The notes under the pieces were generated by a model. That model saw only the letters and a program-made list of their open reading frames with translations. It did not search any database and was not told the origin of the DNA. A stretch of 42,220 nt of DNA from Paracoccaceae bacterium. Lineage in GTDB: Bacteria; Pseudomonadota; Alphaproteobacteria; Rhodobacterales; Rhodobacteraceae. Positions within the stretch are counted from its first letter, which is position 1. The number at the start of each line of letters is the position of its first letter. The stretch is taken from assembly GCA_030066175.1 (NCBI GenBank), contig JASJCC010000005.1:1-42220 (forward strand), read 5' to 3'. Of this stretch, positions 17,757 to 25,640 are shown one piece after another. Position numbers and translations under genes: made by a program.

Positions 17757-18542
17757 TTACACACTCTCGATCCGATAACGGATCACGTATGCTGCAGCCA
17801 CTTCCTCGGAATACTGAGACAGTGTTTTGGCTATACTGTCATCTCGAATTTCCCGAACCGAGAAATCACGATCGTACACGTGTAAGAGAGCAGACTTAGC
17901 TGGAAAAATCACTATGAATAGATCATTTGGCCCTACCGGCGGACCAACTACAAAGCCTTCTTCACGATCATCCAAGGCGCTGTTTGGAATCGAGATATGG
18001 CCATCTATGCTTTCTTGTTGACACTCACCCCAATGCCGACCCGGGTGCAGCATAACTGTTTGATTGTCAGGATAGGAGTGATTGAAAACAAACAATAAGC
18101 AGTCCTCACCGCATGGAACTAACAAGTCCAGCATTCCTCCAAGCGGCACTATTCTCCTTTCGTTAACCATACCCTCCGCAGGCCTCTGCAGGGCACGCCA
18201 GTTTCTCAATCTGAGAATAGTGTTGTCGACCTTCGCAGGAAGTGAATGCAGCCAGTTGATCAGAGTGTCTCCAACGCCATGCCACGGGCGCTCTCCGAGT
18301 AGAATTTCGTGCTCGGTAGAACCTGGCTTGATGTCGAAACAAGCGAGTAATGCCCTGTGCCTTGCCCCGTTCGACGGAGGACCGTTGTGGAACCATACTG
18401 CCACACGACCCGGTGCCAACGGGTCGAAAACCTCGTTTGTATCCGCAGCGGCTTGTTCCAGCTTCCCAATGAACTCCTTCACCGACCACCCGCGAACCTG
18501 AACCAGATAGCGAAGAAACCTCCCGGACGAAACCTGCGGCAT
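17757..18542 (-). CDS. HTH-like N-terminus plus DUF4384-like C-terminal domain protein
   Basis: N-term RFLRYLVQVRGWSVKEFIGKLEQ...VAVWFHNGPPSNGARHRALLACFDI resembles an XRE-type HTH; C-term LLFVFNHSYPDNQTVMLHPGRHWGECQQESIDGHISIPNSA...FVVGPPVGPNDLFIVIFPAKS resembles DUF4384. ATG 18542 preferred over the TTG at 18647. Stop is 1 nt from the caspase ATG. Confidence 0.65.
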   Translation of the reverse strand: MPQVSSGRFLRYLVQVRGWSVKEFIGKLEQAAADTNEVFDPLAPGRVAVWFHNGPPSNGARHRALLACFDIKPGSTEHEILLGERPWHGVGDTLINWLHSLPAKVDNTILRLRNWRALQRPAEGMVNERRIVPLGGMLDLLVPCGEDCLLFVFNHSYPDNQTVMLHPGRHWGECQQESIDGHISIPNSALDDREEGFVVGPPVGPNDLFIVIFPAKSALLHVYDRDFSVREIRDDSIAKTLSQYSEEVAAAYVIRYRIESV

Positions 18543-18638
18543 GAGATTCACCGTGCAATTGCGTGCATCAACGTGGCTACGAGAAACGTGCCGAAAACGC
18601 GAGCCTTGAGACACTGCAAATTGCTCAAGGAGGCTATA

Positions 18639-18992
18639 ATGCCGCAATTAAAGTCAATCCTCGCCGCGTGTGCATCTGTGTCAATTGCCTGCGCTCCCCT
18701 ACCTTCATTCGCGCAGAGCTGTGCGCAACTGGAAAGGCAAAAACAGAGCTTAGAGAACGAGAAGTCGCGATTGTACGAAGAGTATCCCGGCACCTTACTG
18801 TCACTTTTCACATGTTTCGCAGTAGCAAATGAAGCAGACGAAACAGAACAAGTGCCAGTCTTTCTCATCTGCGCTGCAGGCGTCTGTCTATTTAGCGGCG
18901 TCGACAACTGCGTGAACATCGGAACACGGGCGTTTAACGCAGAGCGCCGCTCCAACGAAGTTGATCGGTTGATGAGTCGCGAAAGCTGCTAA
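18639..18992 (+). CDS. Small secreted Cys-rich protein, unknown family (117 aa)
   Basis: ATG 18639 preceded by AAGGAGG; signal peptide MPQLKSILAACASVSIACAPLPSFAQS; coiled segment LERQKQSLENEKSRLYEE and hydrophobic VPVFLICAAGVCLF. The ORF track extends it falsely to 18357. Confidence 0.7.
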   Translation: MPQLKSILAACASVSIACAPLPSFAQSCAQLERQKQSLENEKSRLYEEYPGTLLSLFTCFAVANEADETEQVPVFLICAAGVCLFSGVDNCVNIGTRAFNAERRSNEVDRLMSRESC

Positions 18993-19002
18993 CCAAGAAA
19001 GC

Positions 19003-19036
19003 GAGGCGCGCAGGGGGCAATAAACCTGCGCGTCTC
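19003..19036 (+). terminator. Strong terminator-like hairpin
   Basis: gaggcgcgcagg (19003-19014) pairs with cctgcgcgtctc (19025-19036), 12 bp with one G-T, loop 10 nt; immediately after the 18639 gene. Confidence 0.55.
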
Positions 19037-19285
19037 TCGTCTTTGCTCAATGGCTTTCTCATCTTTTGCACAGTTCTGTAGCAGACTGCCCAAAAGAGTG
19101 TCATGAAATGATCGCGTGTCACTAACAACAAGGTCAAAACTGAAGCAAGGCCGCACCAAAGTGGATGACCGCTCGTAGAGACGATGCGAGTTTTTGCCTC
19201 AGTTTTCGAAATAGGAGTTCAAACGCTCCATCGACAGGCTAGTATCCGAAAAAGCTTTTCATTCAAAATCGAAGGTTTCACAAAA

Positions 19286-21073
19286 ATGAAAAATTTGCGC
19301 TTAGTGACATGGGCAAGTGCGCTTTTCTTTTCCATTGTGCCTGTGATCGCCATTTCACAGTCCGCACCTTCTCAGTTTGAAGACTGCTCCAACCTCAGCA
19401 GCGATGAAATTCAGACTCATATCTCGGACATTGTTTCGAAAAATATGACTGGTTACCTGCGGGGTACGAATTTCTACCCTCTCGTCTACGACTCCTGGGC
19501 CGCGGTCGACGGAGACCGGAAGTTCTCCGCTATCGTCGACACATATATCGACCGAAAACTGGACGATCGGCAGTCGCTAATGGACTTTTTCAATGTTTTT
19601 CGGGCCAACTACCAGCCCGGTTGGGCCGAGGAGCTCGCAAGAGAAGTCATTGAGGAAATCTTTACTTCCCCGGAGTTCTCGGACCTTTCAGACGAAATCG
19701 GTAAAGAGATCTCGGGACGCATTGAGCAGTCTTCCAATGCTCTACAAGCTACTGAGCAAACCCAGCTTGATATTGCAGAGTGCATGGCGGCTCATCTTGG
19801 CAGCAAATACAATGAGACGATCGCCAGTTTTGCACAACTAGAAGTGCCATCAATCAGCCCTGAAATCCCTGCGGGCGCGGAAGCTTCCGTCATATTCAAC
19901 TTTGCGACCATCATATCAGGTATTCTGCTACTGATCGGCAGGCGTATTATTGCGCGCATTCTCGCTCGCCTATTGGGAAGAATTGCTACAGCGCTAGGTG
20001 CGCGAGTACTTGCCACCTTTACAGGTGTTGGGGGTGTCATTCTCATCATTGTTGACCTAGTGGCAGGAGGCGATGGACCTTACCCCCTGATCAGGGAAGA
20101 ACTCAAAAACACTGCAACGCGTGATCAGATAATAAGGAGCATAGCAGACGCTATTCCTGAACAGGCGCTCGAAGACCTCCCAAAGGAAGTCAGGGATGCG
20201 GCCGCAAGACTTGAAGCTGAGCTCAACCGGTTCAGAGAAAGCAATCGTGTCTTGCTTGATCTGACCGAGAGCGTGGCACCCTTCAATGTATTTGTAGGGA
20301 ACCTGGACCCTGCGGAGGAACTCAACGACCTCATTTCGATCATCCGACCGCTCCAGGCAGATGGGGGCAGTCAGGCAGTTAAAGACGCATTTGATCGTGG
20401 CGAACTACAACGTTACATGTTGATGTCGGACGCTGGAAAACGATTGGCTCAAACCCTGCGGTCGATCCCCAAGGCCGAGGCTTGGATCGAGGCCGTACCA
20501 GGCCACGTCAATCGACTCATGGAAGCTGAGCTGTTCCGCTATCTCGAACCCGACACGCTCCGTGTGACACAGCTTGAACGTCTCCTTGAGATGGACAATG
20601 CTGAAACCATTCAAGAGCTTTCACAGATGCCCGAAGAGGCACTGGATGAACTCCTGGACCTACCAACCGCCACGCTGAACAATTTGGGCGACACGCTGTC
20701 CACGCGTGAGCTTCGTGACCTAGCAGATGTTTTGGGCAACCTCGAAGGCGCGGCGGAGCGTATCGCCTTTGTAAGGACGCTGATCAACGACGGAGGCGCT
20801 CGCGCTTCAGAAATCCTTGGAAACGGTGGCCTTATTCAGGGGATCATTGCGAGTTCTGATCAGGTCGGCGCAATCGAGCTAGTCGAACGGCCCGGGCTTA
20901 GAAGCCTTATGAAGGGTATTTCAATGACGCTCCAAGGCGAGATCGACTGGAGAGTGGTCAGCCAATCAAACGCACTCGTGCGAACAATTCTACTTCTGAT
21001 TGTCGCTTTGGGGATCCTTGCTGGTCTCAAATGGTTCTGGCCTCGCAAGGCGAGGGCATCGAAGGATGCCTGA
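19286..21073 (+). CDS. Large membrane protein of unknown family
   Basis: ATG 19286, then MKNLRLVTWASALFFSIVPVIAISQS signal peptide; central hydrophobic Gly-rich FNFATIISGILLLIGRRIIARILARLLGRIATALGARVLATFTGVGGVILIIVDLVAGG; helical Leu-rich region; C-terminal TM TILLLIVALGILAGLKWFW then RKARASK. Confidence 0.75.
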   Translation: MKNLRLVTWASALFFSIVPVIAISQSAPSQFEDCSNLSSDEIQTHISDIVSKNMTGYLRGTNFYPLVYDSWAAVDGDRKFSAIVDTYIDRKLDDRQSLMDFFNVFRANYQPGWAEELAREVIEEIFTSPEFSDLSDEIGKEISGRIEQSSNALQATEQTQLDIAECMAAHLGSKYNETIASFAQLEVPSISPEIPAGAEASVIFNFATIISGILLLIGRRIIARILARLLGRIATALGARVLATFTGVGGVILIIVDLVAGGDGPYPLIREELKNTATRDQIIRSIADAIPEQALEDLPKEVRDAAARLEAELNRFRESNRVLLDLTESVAPFNVFVGNLDPAEELNDLISIIRPLQADGGSQAVKDAFDRGELQRYMLMSDAGKRLAQTLRSIPKAEAWIEAVPGHVNRLMEAELFRYLEPDTLRVTQLERLLEMDNAETIQELSQMPEEALDELLDLPTATLNNLGDTLSTRELRDLADVLGNLEGAAERIAFVRTLINDGGARASEILGNGGLIQGIIASSDQVGAIELVERPGLRSLMKGISMTLQGEIDWRVVSQSNALVRTILLLIVALGILAGLKWFWPRKARASKDA

Positions 21074-21395
21074 CCCGAATGAGCTTTTGCTTCTGTCCAT
21101 TGAAGCGGTGCCAGCGGATTACGAGCTTGGTGGCATCGTAGTTGTTTCTCACGTGCGCGCAGTAAACATCCTGCGCGACTTTCGAGAAATGCTCACGAAC
21201 GTAACTGGAGGGCATATGAAGCGGTACGAGGCTCTGCTCAAAGAAGCACTGGATGAGGTCGAGAGCCGCTTTCGTTCAGAGCTCATCATACGAGGGTATG
21301 ATGGTGCCGTTGGAGTACGTATTGCACACCCTCAGGTCGTAGGTGGCGGAGCTGAGCTCATTATGTACGGGACAGGAATAAAGCTCAGGCTCTAG
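21066..21395 (+). CDS. YbjQ/UPF0145-like protein
   Basis: 109 aa; GGIVVVSHVRAVNILRDFREMLTNVTGGHMKRYEALLKEALDEVESRFRSELIIRGYDGAVGVRIAHPQVVGGGAELIMYGTGIKL matches the family pattern. ATG 21066 overlaps the upstream stop by 8 nt (ATGCCTGA). Confidence 0.75.
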   Translation: MPDPNELLLLSIEAVPADYELGGIVVVSHVRAVNILRDFREMLTNVTGGHMKRYEALLKEALDEVESRFRSELIIRGYDGAVGVRIAHPQVVGGGAELIMYGTGIKLRL

Positions 21396-21681
21396 CCTTG
21401 CGCACAGATACCGTCCAAGGTTCGTTGGGAGGCTGGAGCCAAAAAGGCGTTCGAAAAGGAAAATGAGCCTGATATCTCATAAGTAATACTCAGATTTCCG
21501 CACTCGCTATCTGTCACTGCCACGTAGATGACAAGGTTTATGTTTCTGACAAAAATTGAAACGTTCTGGCGCAGCGCTCAGAGTTCTTCACACGTTGTAA
21601 CTGTCGCTTGTTCTCTCTGGCTGCGTTTACTTTTAGCCCAATTAACCGGCTCTGCCCCGAACATACCTGCCCGCCTTGGGC

Positions 21682-22107
21682 TCAGCGTTTGATCGACCAA
21701 ACCATTGCCGTCTCGTAACCGGCGTTCTCCAACAACTCGATCTTGGAGCGCCATGCGGCCGGACAGACGACAAACGCCGCTTGCACCCCTCTCTTGTCGA
21801 ACGCGGTTTCAGCGGCATGCAGAAGCGCGGCAGCGCCCTCTCCGCCGTTGGCAATCGTTTCCGGATCGGCCAAATCCGGATGGTGATAGTCATCGATGAC
21901 ACCCGTTCCGGTGATGTCATGTGCCGGCGGAAAATGCAGGCGCGACGCAGGTTGCGCGATGACATAGCCGTCAACACTGTCGGATGACCCCATAGCCGAC
22001 CTAGATATCGAGGCCAGATTTGTGCGCACGCCGGATACTGCCGTCGCTCTGCGTTTGATCAATGACTGGTGGTCGCAAAATCCGTTCCGCTCACTCCCCC
22101 AACGCAA
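21682..22107 (-). pseudogene. GNAT-like acetyltransferase, possibly N-terminally truncated remnant
   Basis: C-terminal part GYVIAQPASRLHFPPAHDITGTGVIDDYHHPDL...AAFVVCPAAWRSKIELLENAGYETAMVWSIKR looks GNAT-like; the N-terminal ~40 aa look non-homologous. Adjoins the island edge. Confidence 0.4.
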
Positions 22108-23875
22108 TCCCTTCCCGCCGGGGATCAGCCCCGCCTGTCAGTCCGTCCCGGCCAACCGCAATGGCGTGCAGGCCGGAGTTCAAGCCGCGCACGCTCACCT
22201 TATAGCCCAGCGCCTCCAGCTCCGGTTGCAGCGCCGCAACCGAAGAGCCTTCCTCCAGATCATACGTCCCAAACCGGTTCACCGCGTGGCCCATCGCCAC
22301 CGCCTGCTGCGCGTTCATCCCCCAGTCCAGATGCGCCACAATCGCCTGCGCCACGTAACCGATGATGCGCGACCCTCCCGGCGACCCGATCACCAGCACC
22401 GGCGCGCCGTCCTTCAGCACAATCGTCGGCGACATCGACGAGCGTGGCCGCTTGCCCGGCTCCACCCGGTTGGCAATCGGCACACCCTCGCGATGCGACC
22501 GGAAGGAGAAATCCGTCAGCTCGTTGTTCAGAAGGAACCCGTTGGTCATCAGCCGCGCGCCAAAGCTGTTCTCGATTGTCGTCGTCATCGACAGCGCGTT
22601 GCCATAGCTGTCGACAATCGAGATATGAGAGGTCGAGGGCAGCTCCAGGCTCTCATCATCAGCCCAAAGCATCGCATGATCCCATTCCGGGTTGCCCGGT
22701 GTCACCTTGGGCAGGGCATCGTCGCCCGCCAGCAGCGCGGCGCGCTCATCCAGATAGGCCGGCGCCACCAGCCCCTCGGTCGGCATCGGCACAAAGTCGC
22801 TGTCGGCCATGTAGCGCCCGCGATCCGCAAAGGCCAAACGCGAGGCATCGCCAATCCGACGCCAGGTCTGCGGGTCGTCCACGGCTCCCACCTCATGAGC
22901 ATCCAGCATCCCCAGGATCTGCCCGACGGTCAGAGCCCCGGAGGACGGCGGCCCCATCCCGCAGACTGCATGCTCGCGGAACGGCGCGCAGACGGCGGGC
23001 CGCTCCTTGACCGCGTAGATCGCCAGATCGACCGCGGCCAGCACGCCGGGATTATCTTCCACCCCGCGCACCGTGGTCACGATGTCCTGCGCCAACGTCC
23101 CGCCATAGAACACCTCTGCGCCTTCGTCCGACATCCGCCGCAACACCGCGGCATAGGCCGGGTTGCGCAGGGTGTCGCCCTCGGCCAACGGCTCCCCACC
23201 CGGCAGGAAATACGCCGCCGTCGCCGGGTAGCGCCCGAGCCGCTCCGCGTCCCGCGCCACCGACGCGGCCAGACGCGGCGACACGGCAAACCCGTCCTCG
23301 GCCAACCCAACGGCCGCTTCGAACAGCCCCGACCACGCTGCCGTGCCCCACCGGTCATGCGCCGCCTGCATCAGTGCCGGTGTGCCCGGCACGCCAACGG
23401 ACCGGCCGCCAACAACCGCGTCAAAGAACTTCAAAGGCTCCCCAGCCGCATCCTGAAACAGCCGCGGCGTCGCCGCCAAAGGCGCCGTCTCCCGCCCATC
23501 GAGCGTCGTGATCTCGCCGCTCTCAGCATCGTACCAAACCAGGAACGCCCCACCGCCCAGGCCCGAACTTTGCGGCTCCACCAGCCCCAGCACCGCCTGC
23601 ACCGCCACCATCGCATCCGCCGCCGTCCCGCCAGCGCGCAAGACATCGGCCCCCGCCTGCACCGCATGGGGATGCGCCGCAGCAACCATCCAGTCCGACG
23701 CCACCACCGGCTGACCCGCCGCCTTGGCGTCCAAAGCCGCGGAAATCTCGGGGGACAGAGTGGCAAACCCGGTCTCGCTCGCCGCCTCGGGGGCCACCGC
23801 ATCCGCCGCTTGCTGCGCCGACACGACACCCGACACACAGGCCGCCAGAACCAAGCCCAAACCCCATCTGATCAT
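22091..23875 (-). CDS. ggt: Gamma-glutamyltransferase
   Basis: 594 aa; signal peptide; VLRAGGTAADAMVAVQAVLGLVEPQSSGLGGGAF; catalytic Thr in TSHISIVDSYGNALSMTTTIENSFGARL; IGSPGGSRIIGYVAQAI. Confidence 0.95.
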   Translation of the reverse strand: MIRWGLGLVLAACVSGVVSAQQAADAVAPEAASETGFATLSPEISAALDAKAAGQPVVASDWMVAAAHPHAVQAGADVLRAGGTAADAMVAVQAVLGLVEPQSSGLGGGAFLVWYDAESGEITTLDGRETAPLAATPRLFQDAAGEPLKFFDAVVGGRSVGVPGTPALMQAAHDRWGTAAWSGLFEAAVGLAEDGFAVSPRLAASVARDAERLGRYPATAAYFLPGGEPLAEGDTLRNPAYAAVLRRMSDEGAEVFYGGTLAQDIVTTVRGVEDNPGVLAAVDLAIYAVKERPAVCAPFREHAVCGMGPPSSGALTVGQILGMLDAHEVGAVDDPQTWRRIGDASRLAFADRGRYMADSDFVPMPTEGLVAPAYLDERAALLAGDDALPKVTPGNPEWDHAMLWADDESLELPSTSHISIVDSYGNALSMTTTIENSFGARLMTNGFLLNNELTDFSFRSHREGVPIANRVEPGKRPRSSMSPTIVLKDGAPVLVIGSPGGSRIIGYVAQAIVAHLDWGMNAQQAVAMGHAVNRFGTYDLEEGSSVAALQPELEALGYKVSVRGLNSGLHAIAVGRDGLTGGADPRREGIALGE

Positions 23876-23998
23876 CGCGACCTCCTTTGCCCTAAAGCGC
23901 AGCTATACCACGGCAGACACAGCCCTGTCCCGCCGCCAGCCAAACCTGCAAACCCAAATCAAACGGTCTCACGCCAGCCACAAGTCCCAGAAACCTGC

Positions 23999-24017
23999 GA
24001 GGCGCCGCAGGCGCCTC
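23999..24017 (-). terminator. Hairpin terminator downstream of the hydroxyacid dehydrogenase
   Basis: Perfect 8-bp stem gaggcgcc-gca-ggcgcctc ~10 nt past the minus-strand stop at 24027; weak T tract. Confidence 0.5.
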
Positions 24018-24026
24018 ACATTTGGA

Positions 24027-25013
24027 TCACAGCATCGCCGGGACAACCTGGTCGGGCGGGCGATGCCCATCGGCAAAGGTCTTCACATTGATGATGACCT
24101 TCTCCCCCATCTCGACGCGGCCCTCCTGCGTGGCCGACCCCATATGCGGCAGCATCACCACGTTGGGCATGTTCATCAGCTCCGGATTGCCCCGCAGCCC
24201 GTGTTCATAGACATCCAGACCCGCCCCCGCCAGTTCCCCCGACTTCAGCATCCGGGTCAGAGCGTTCTCGTCCAACACCTCGCCACGCGACGTATTGATG
24301 ATAATCCCCGTGGGCTTCATCAGCTTCAACCGCCGCGCGTTCAGCAAGTGAAAGGTCGACGGCGTGTGCGGGCAGTTCACGCTGATCACGTCCATCCGCG
24401 CCACCATCTGATCGAGGCTCTCCCAATAGGTCGCCTCCAACGCCTCTTCGATCTCGGGCCGCAAGCGCCGCCGGTTGTGATAGTGGATCTGCATACCAAA
24501 GGCCGCCGCGCGCCGCGCCACCGCCTGGCCGATCCTCCCCATGCCGAGAATCCCCAAACGTTTGCCGCCCAAACGCCCACCCAGGAACGCCGTCGGCGCC
24601 CAGCCGTCCCAGTCGCCCGACTGCATGACGCTCAGCCCCTCCTGGATCCGCCGCGTCACCCCCAGCATCAGCGCCATCACCATGTCAGCGGTGTCTTCGG
24701 TCACCACCCCGGGTGTGTTCGACACCAGAATGCCGCGCGACCGGGCGGTCTCGACGTCGATATGATCGACCCCGGCGCCATAATTCGCAATCAGCTTCAG
24801 CTGCTCACCGGCCTGCCCGATCAGCCCCGCATCGATCTTGTCGGTCAGCGTCGGCACCAGCACATCCGCCGTCTTGACCGCCTCGGTCAGCTGCGCCCGC
24901 GTCATCGGCGTGTCTTCGCTGCGCAGGCTCACGTCGAACAGCTCTTTCAGCCGCGTCTCGACCACTTCGGGCAAGCGTCGCGTCACAACAACACTCAGAC
25001 GTTTTGATGGCAT
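24027..25013 (-). CDS. D-2-hydroxyacid dehydrogenase (glyoxylate/hydroxypyruvate reductase-like)
   Basis: 328 aa from ATG 25013 (MPSKRLSVVVTRRLP); GGKRLGILGMGRIGQAVARRAAAFGM, NTSRGEVLDENAL, LPHMGSAT motifs. The ORF-track N-terminal extension to 25433 is rejected. Confidence 0.92.
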   Translation of the reverse strand: MPSKRLSVVVTRRLPEVVETRLKELFDVSLRSEDTPMTRAQLTEAVKTADVLVPTLTDKIDAGLIGQAGEQLKLIANYGAGVDHIDVETARSRGILVSNTPGVVTEDTADMVMALMLGVTRRIQEGLSVMQSGDWDGWAPTAFLGGRLGGKRLGILGMGRIGQAVARRAAAFGMQIHYHNRRRLRPEIEEALEATYWESLDQMVARMDVISVNCPHTPSTFHLLNARRLKLMKPTGIIINTSRGEVLDENALTRMLKSGELAGAGLDVYEHGLRGNPELMNMPNVVMLPHMGSATQEGRVEMGEKVIINVKTFADGHRPPDQVVPAML

Positions 25014-25118
25014 CCAAAGCCTCCCCTCGCTTCCCAGCAGCGCTGCTTTTTGGCACAGTGTCGCAAGAGCGGACGGGGCACAAGAACCCCGCCGGAAAAA
25101 CTCGGGCAGGACGACGAC

Positions 25119-25619
25119 ATGAGTTTTCAGACATGGGCCCTTGGGCTGGTGACAAGCCTTATGATCGCAACCGCGGCCAGCGCCGGGCAGGATCGCGGCC
25201 CGGTGACCAACCTGCCGCTGCCGCGCTACGTGTCGATGAAAGCGGCCGAGGGCAATGTCCGCCGCGGTCCGTCGCTGACCCACCGGATCGACTGGATTTA
25301 CACACGCCGCGACATGCCGCTGCAGATCACCGCCGAACACGGCCATTGGCGCCGGGTGCAGGACCGCGACGGCGCGGGCGGCTGGGTGCATTACTCGCTG
25401 CTCTCGGGCGTCCGCACCGTGATCGTGGAACAAGACATGTTGGAGCTACACGCCCGCCCCGATCCGCGCGCGCAGGTCACCGCGAAACTGGCTTTGGGTG
25501 TGATCGCCCGCCTGGGCGCCTGTGAGCTGGACTGGTGCCGCCTGACGGCCGGCGGCTATCGCGGCTGGGCGCCCAAAAGCGCCCTCTGGGGGGTAAAAAA
25601 CTCCGAGCTGCGCGACTGA
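25119..25619 (+). CDS. Secreted SH3-like domain protein
   Basis: ATG 25119; signal peptide MSFQTWALGLVTSLMIATAASA; two SH3-like segments (EGNVRRGPSLTHRIDWIYTRRDMPLQI...GGWVHYSLLSG and ARPDPRAQVTAKLALGVIARL...GWAPKSALWGV). Confidence 0.85.
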   Translation: MSFQTWALGLVTSLMIATAASAGQDRGPVTNLPLPRYVSMKAAEGNVRRGPSLTHRIDWIYTRRDMPLQITAEHGHWRRVQDRDGAGGWVHYSLLSGVRTVIVEQDMLELHARPDPRAQVTAKLALGVIARLGACELDWCRLTAGGYRGWAPKSALWGVKNSELRD

Positions 25620-25640
25620 CGCGCAGCGCCTTAAGCCCCC

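Noticed and set aside
19286-21073. Bacterial gasdermin identity for the membrane protein next to the caspase
   Set aside because: Much longer than bacterial gasdermins, has a signal peptide and C-terminal TM, and shows no recognisable gasdermin features; only a structure comparison could revive this.
16385-22000. att-like direct repeats or tRNA at the island edges
   Set aside because: Compared both edges by eye; no convincing exact repeat or tRNA found, so no integration mechanism is claimed.
22022-24091. Plus-strand 689-aa ORF
   Set aside because: Antisense shadow of ggt, Arg/Pro-rich.
25014-25433. N-terminal extension of the hydroxyacid dehydrogenase ORF
   Set aside because: Overlaps the divergent SH3-like gene; homologous sequence begins at MPSKRLSVVVT (25013).
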